From positions 6,950,501-7,014,500 of the forward strand of contig NZ_CP044543.1 in assembly GCF_008932115.1 (NCBI RefSeq): a DNA stretch of 64,000 bases. The letters run 5' to 3'. Shown here in pieces: positions 63,410 to 64,000 of the stretch. A model generated the notes under the pieces. It worked only from the letters and a program-made list of their open reading frames with translations, did no database searches and had not been told where the DNA came from. Position 1 is the first letter of the stretch. Each line of letters starts with the position of its first letter. The position numbers were made by a program, and so were the translations under genes. This DNA is from Bradyrhizobium betae (GTDB lineage: Bacteria; Pseudomonadota; Alphaproteobacteria; Rhizobiales; Xanthobacteraceae).

Positions 63410-64000
63410 TCAACCCGCCGGCCCTGTGCCGGCGAGATAGCGCTGGAGGACGTCCTCGATCGCGCCGGCCGCGGCAATACGTCCCTCCTGCAGCAGGATC
63501 GCCCGGTTGCAGGTGCTCCTGATCAGATCGACGTCGTGCGAGGCCAGCACCAGGATGCCGGCGCGTGCAACGATCTGGTCGAGCCGCTCCCGCGCCTTTT
63601 TCCGGAACTGCTGGTCGCCGACGCCGATCCATTCGTCGAGCAGCACGATCTCGCCCTCGACCGCGGTCGCAACGGCGAAGATCAGGCGCAGCATCATGCC
63701 GCTGGAATAGGTGCGCAGCGGCAGGTCGAGTCGGTCGCCGAGCTCGGTGAACTCGGCGATTTCCGCCCGCCGCGCCTCGATCTCGGCGCGCCGCGCGCCG
63801 ATCACGAGCCCGCGCCGCATGATGTTCTCGTAACCGGTCGCTTCCTCGTCGATGCCGGCCGACAGATCGAACAGCGACAGGCAGCGGCCGAGCACGTCGA
63901 CGCTGCCCGTGGTCGGATGGTAGATCCCGGCGAGAACGCGCAGCAAGGTGGTCTTGCCGGCGCCATTGCCGCCGATGATGGCGAGGCGGTCGCCCGCGCG
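63410..64000 (-). CDS. ABC transporter ATP-binding protein, polysaccharide export type (5' end outside window)
   Basis: The visible 196 residues start at Walker A ('GDRLAIIGGNGAGKTTLLRV') and include 'SLFDLSAGIDEEATGYENIM', the sequence 'YSSGMMLRLIFAVATAV' as signature, Walker B 'EIVLLDEWIGVGD' and 'VLASHDVDLI'. The YSSGM signature and the long 'ATGYENI' insert mark the Wzt/KpsT/TagH group that exports O-antigen or capsule. The N-terminus lies beyond 64000. There is no extra C-terminal glycan-binding domain. Confidence 0.93.
   Translation of the reverse strand, partial: RAGDRLAIIGGNGAGKTTLLRVLAGIYHPTTGSVDVLGRCLSLFDLSAGIDEEATGYENIMRRGLVIGARRAEIEARRAEIAEFTELGDRLDLPLRTYSSGMMLRLIFAVATAVEGEIVLLDEWIGVGDQQFRKKARERLDQIVARAGILVLASHDVDLIRSTCNRAILLQEGRIAAAGAIEDVLQRYLAGTGPAG

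Overview
The window looks like chromosomal DNA from an alphaproteobacterium of the Bradyrhizobium type. The sequence is GC-rich. It carries the gene run dusB(nifR3)-ntrB-ntrC-ntrY-ntrX-hfq-hflX-mazG, a BA14K-family protein, a fused ispDF, a PopZ-like polar protein, and intergenic palindromes plus a ~430 bp repeat of a kind I associate with Bradyrhizobium. The genus is inferred from family and gene order; no database was searched.

Region 1 (1-8454) is an accessory catabolic locus. A TRAP transporter (dctP, dctQ, dctM), a type II dehydroquinase, an unknown 218-aa protein, a possible 27-aa ORF and an FAD dehydrogenase lie on the minus strand. A GntR regulator, an M24 metallohydrolase and an SMP-30 lactonase lie divergently on the plus strand. 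Together they suggest regulated uptake and breakdown of an organic, perhaps alicyclic, acid. Region 2 (8.6-13.2 kb) has a BA14K protein, a PepSY membrane protein and a TonB-dependent siderophore receptor. Region 3 (13.2-22.1 kb) is a mixed set: a PilZ-XRE fusion, a CBS-BON protein, a zinc-ribbon/coiled-coil/SleB-like protein, a copper amine oxidase, a beta-lactamase-fold hydrolase, an AraC regulator and a phospholipase-D-like protein.

Region 4 (22.3-31 kb) holds metNIQ, a DASS-transporter wreck with an internally inverted segment, an enoyl-CoA hydratase, an outer-membrane protein, a cobalt-type nitrile hydratase operon with its activator, queC and mazG. Region 5 (31-43 kb) is the conserved core: hflX, hfq, ntrX, ntrY, ntrC, ntrB, dusB, then divergent ispDF and a CinA-type amidase. 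A sequence matching the classical NtrC-site layout sits just in front of dusB, which suggests autoregulation.

Region 6 (44-49.1 kb) is a tightly coupled six-gene respiratory operon: a ba3-type oxidase (subunits I, II and a 58-aa subunit IIa-like peptide) with three c-type cytochromes holding seven haem motifs in total. Region 7 (49.1-58.3 kb) is housekeeping: a RatA/Coq10-like protein, lipA, a 3-methyladenine glycosylase, valS, a frameshifted popZ, tolC, a PIMT-like methyltransferase, a small ORF and tRNA-Asn. Region 8 (58.4-64 kb) has small secreted proteins, a decayed polar amino-acid ABC transporter cut by the ~430 bp repeat, small ORFs, tRNA-Cys, and the start of a probable surface-polysaccharide export locus (methyltransferase and Wzt/KpsT-type ATPase).
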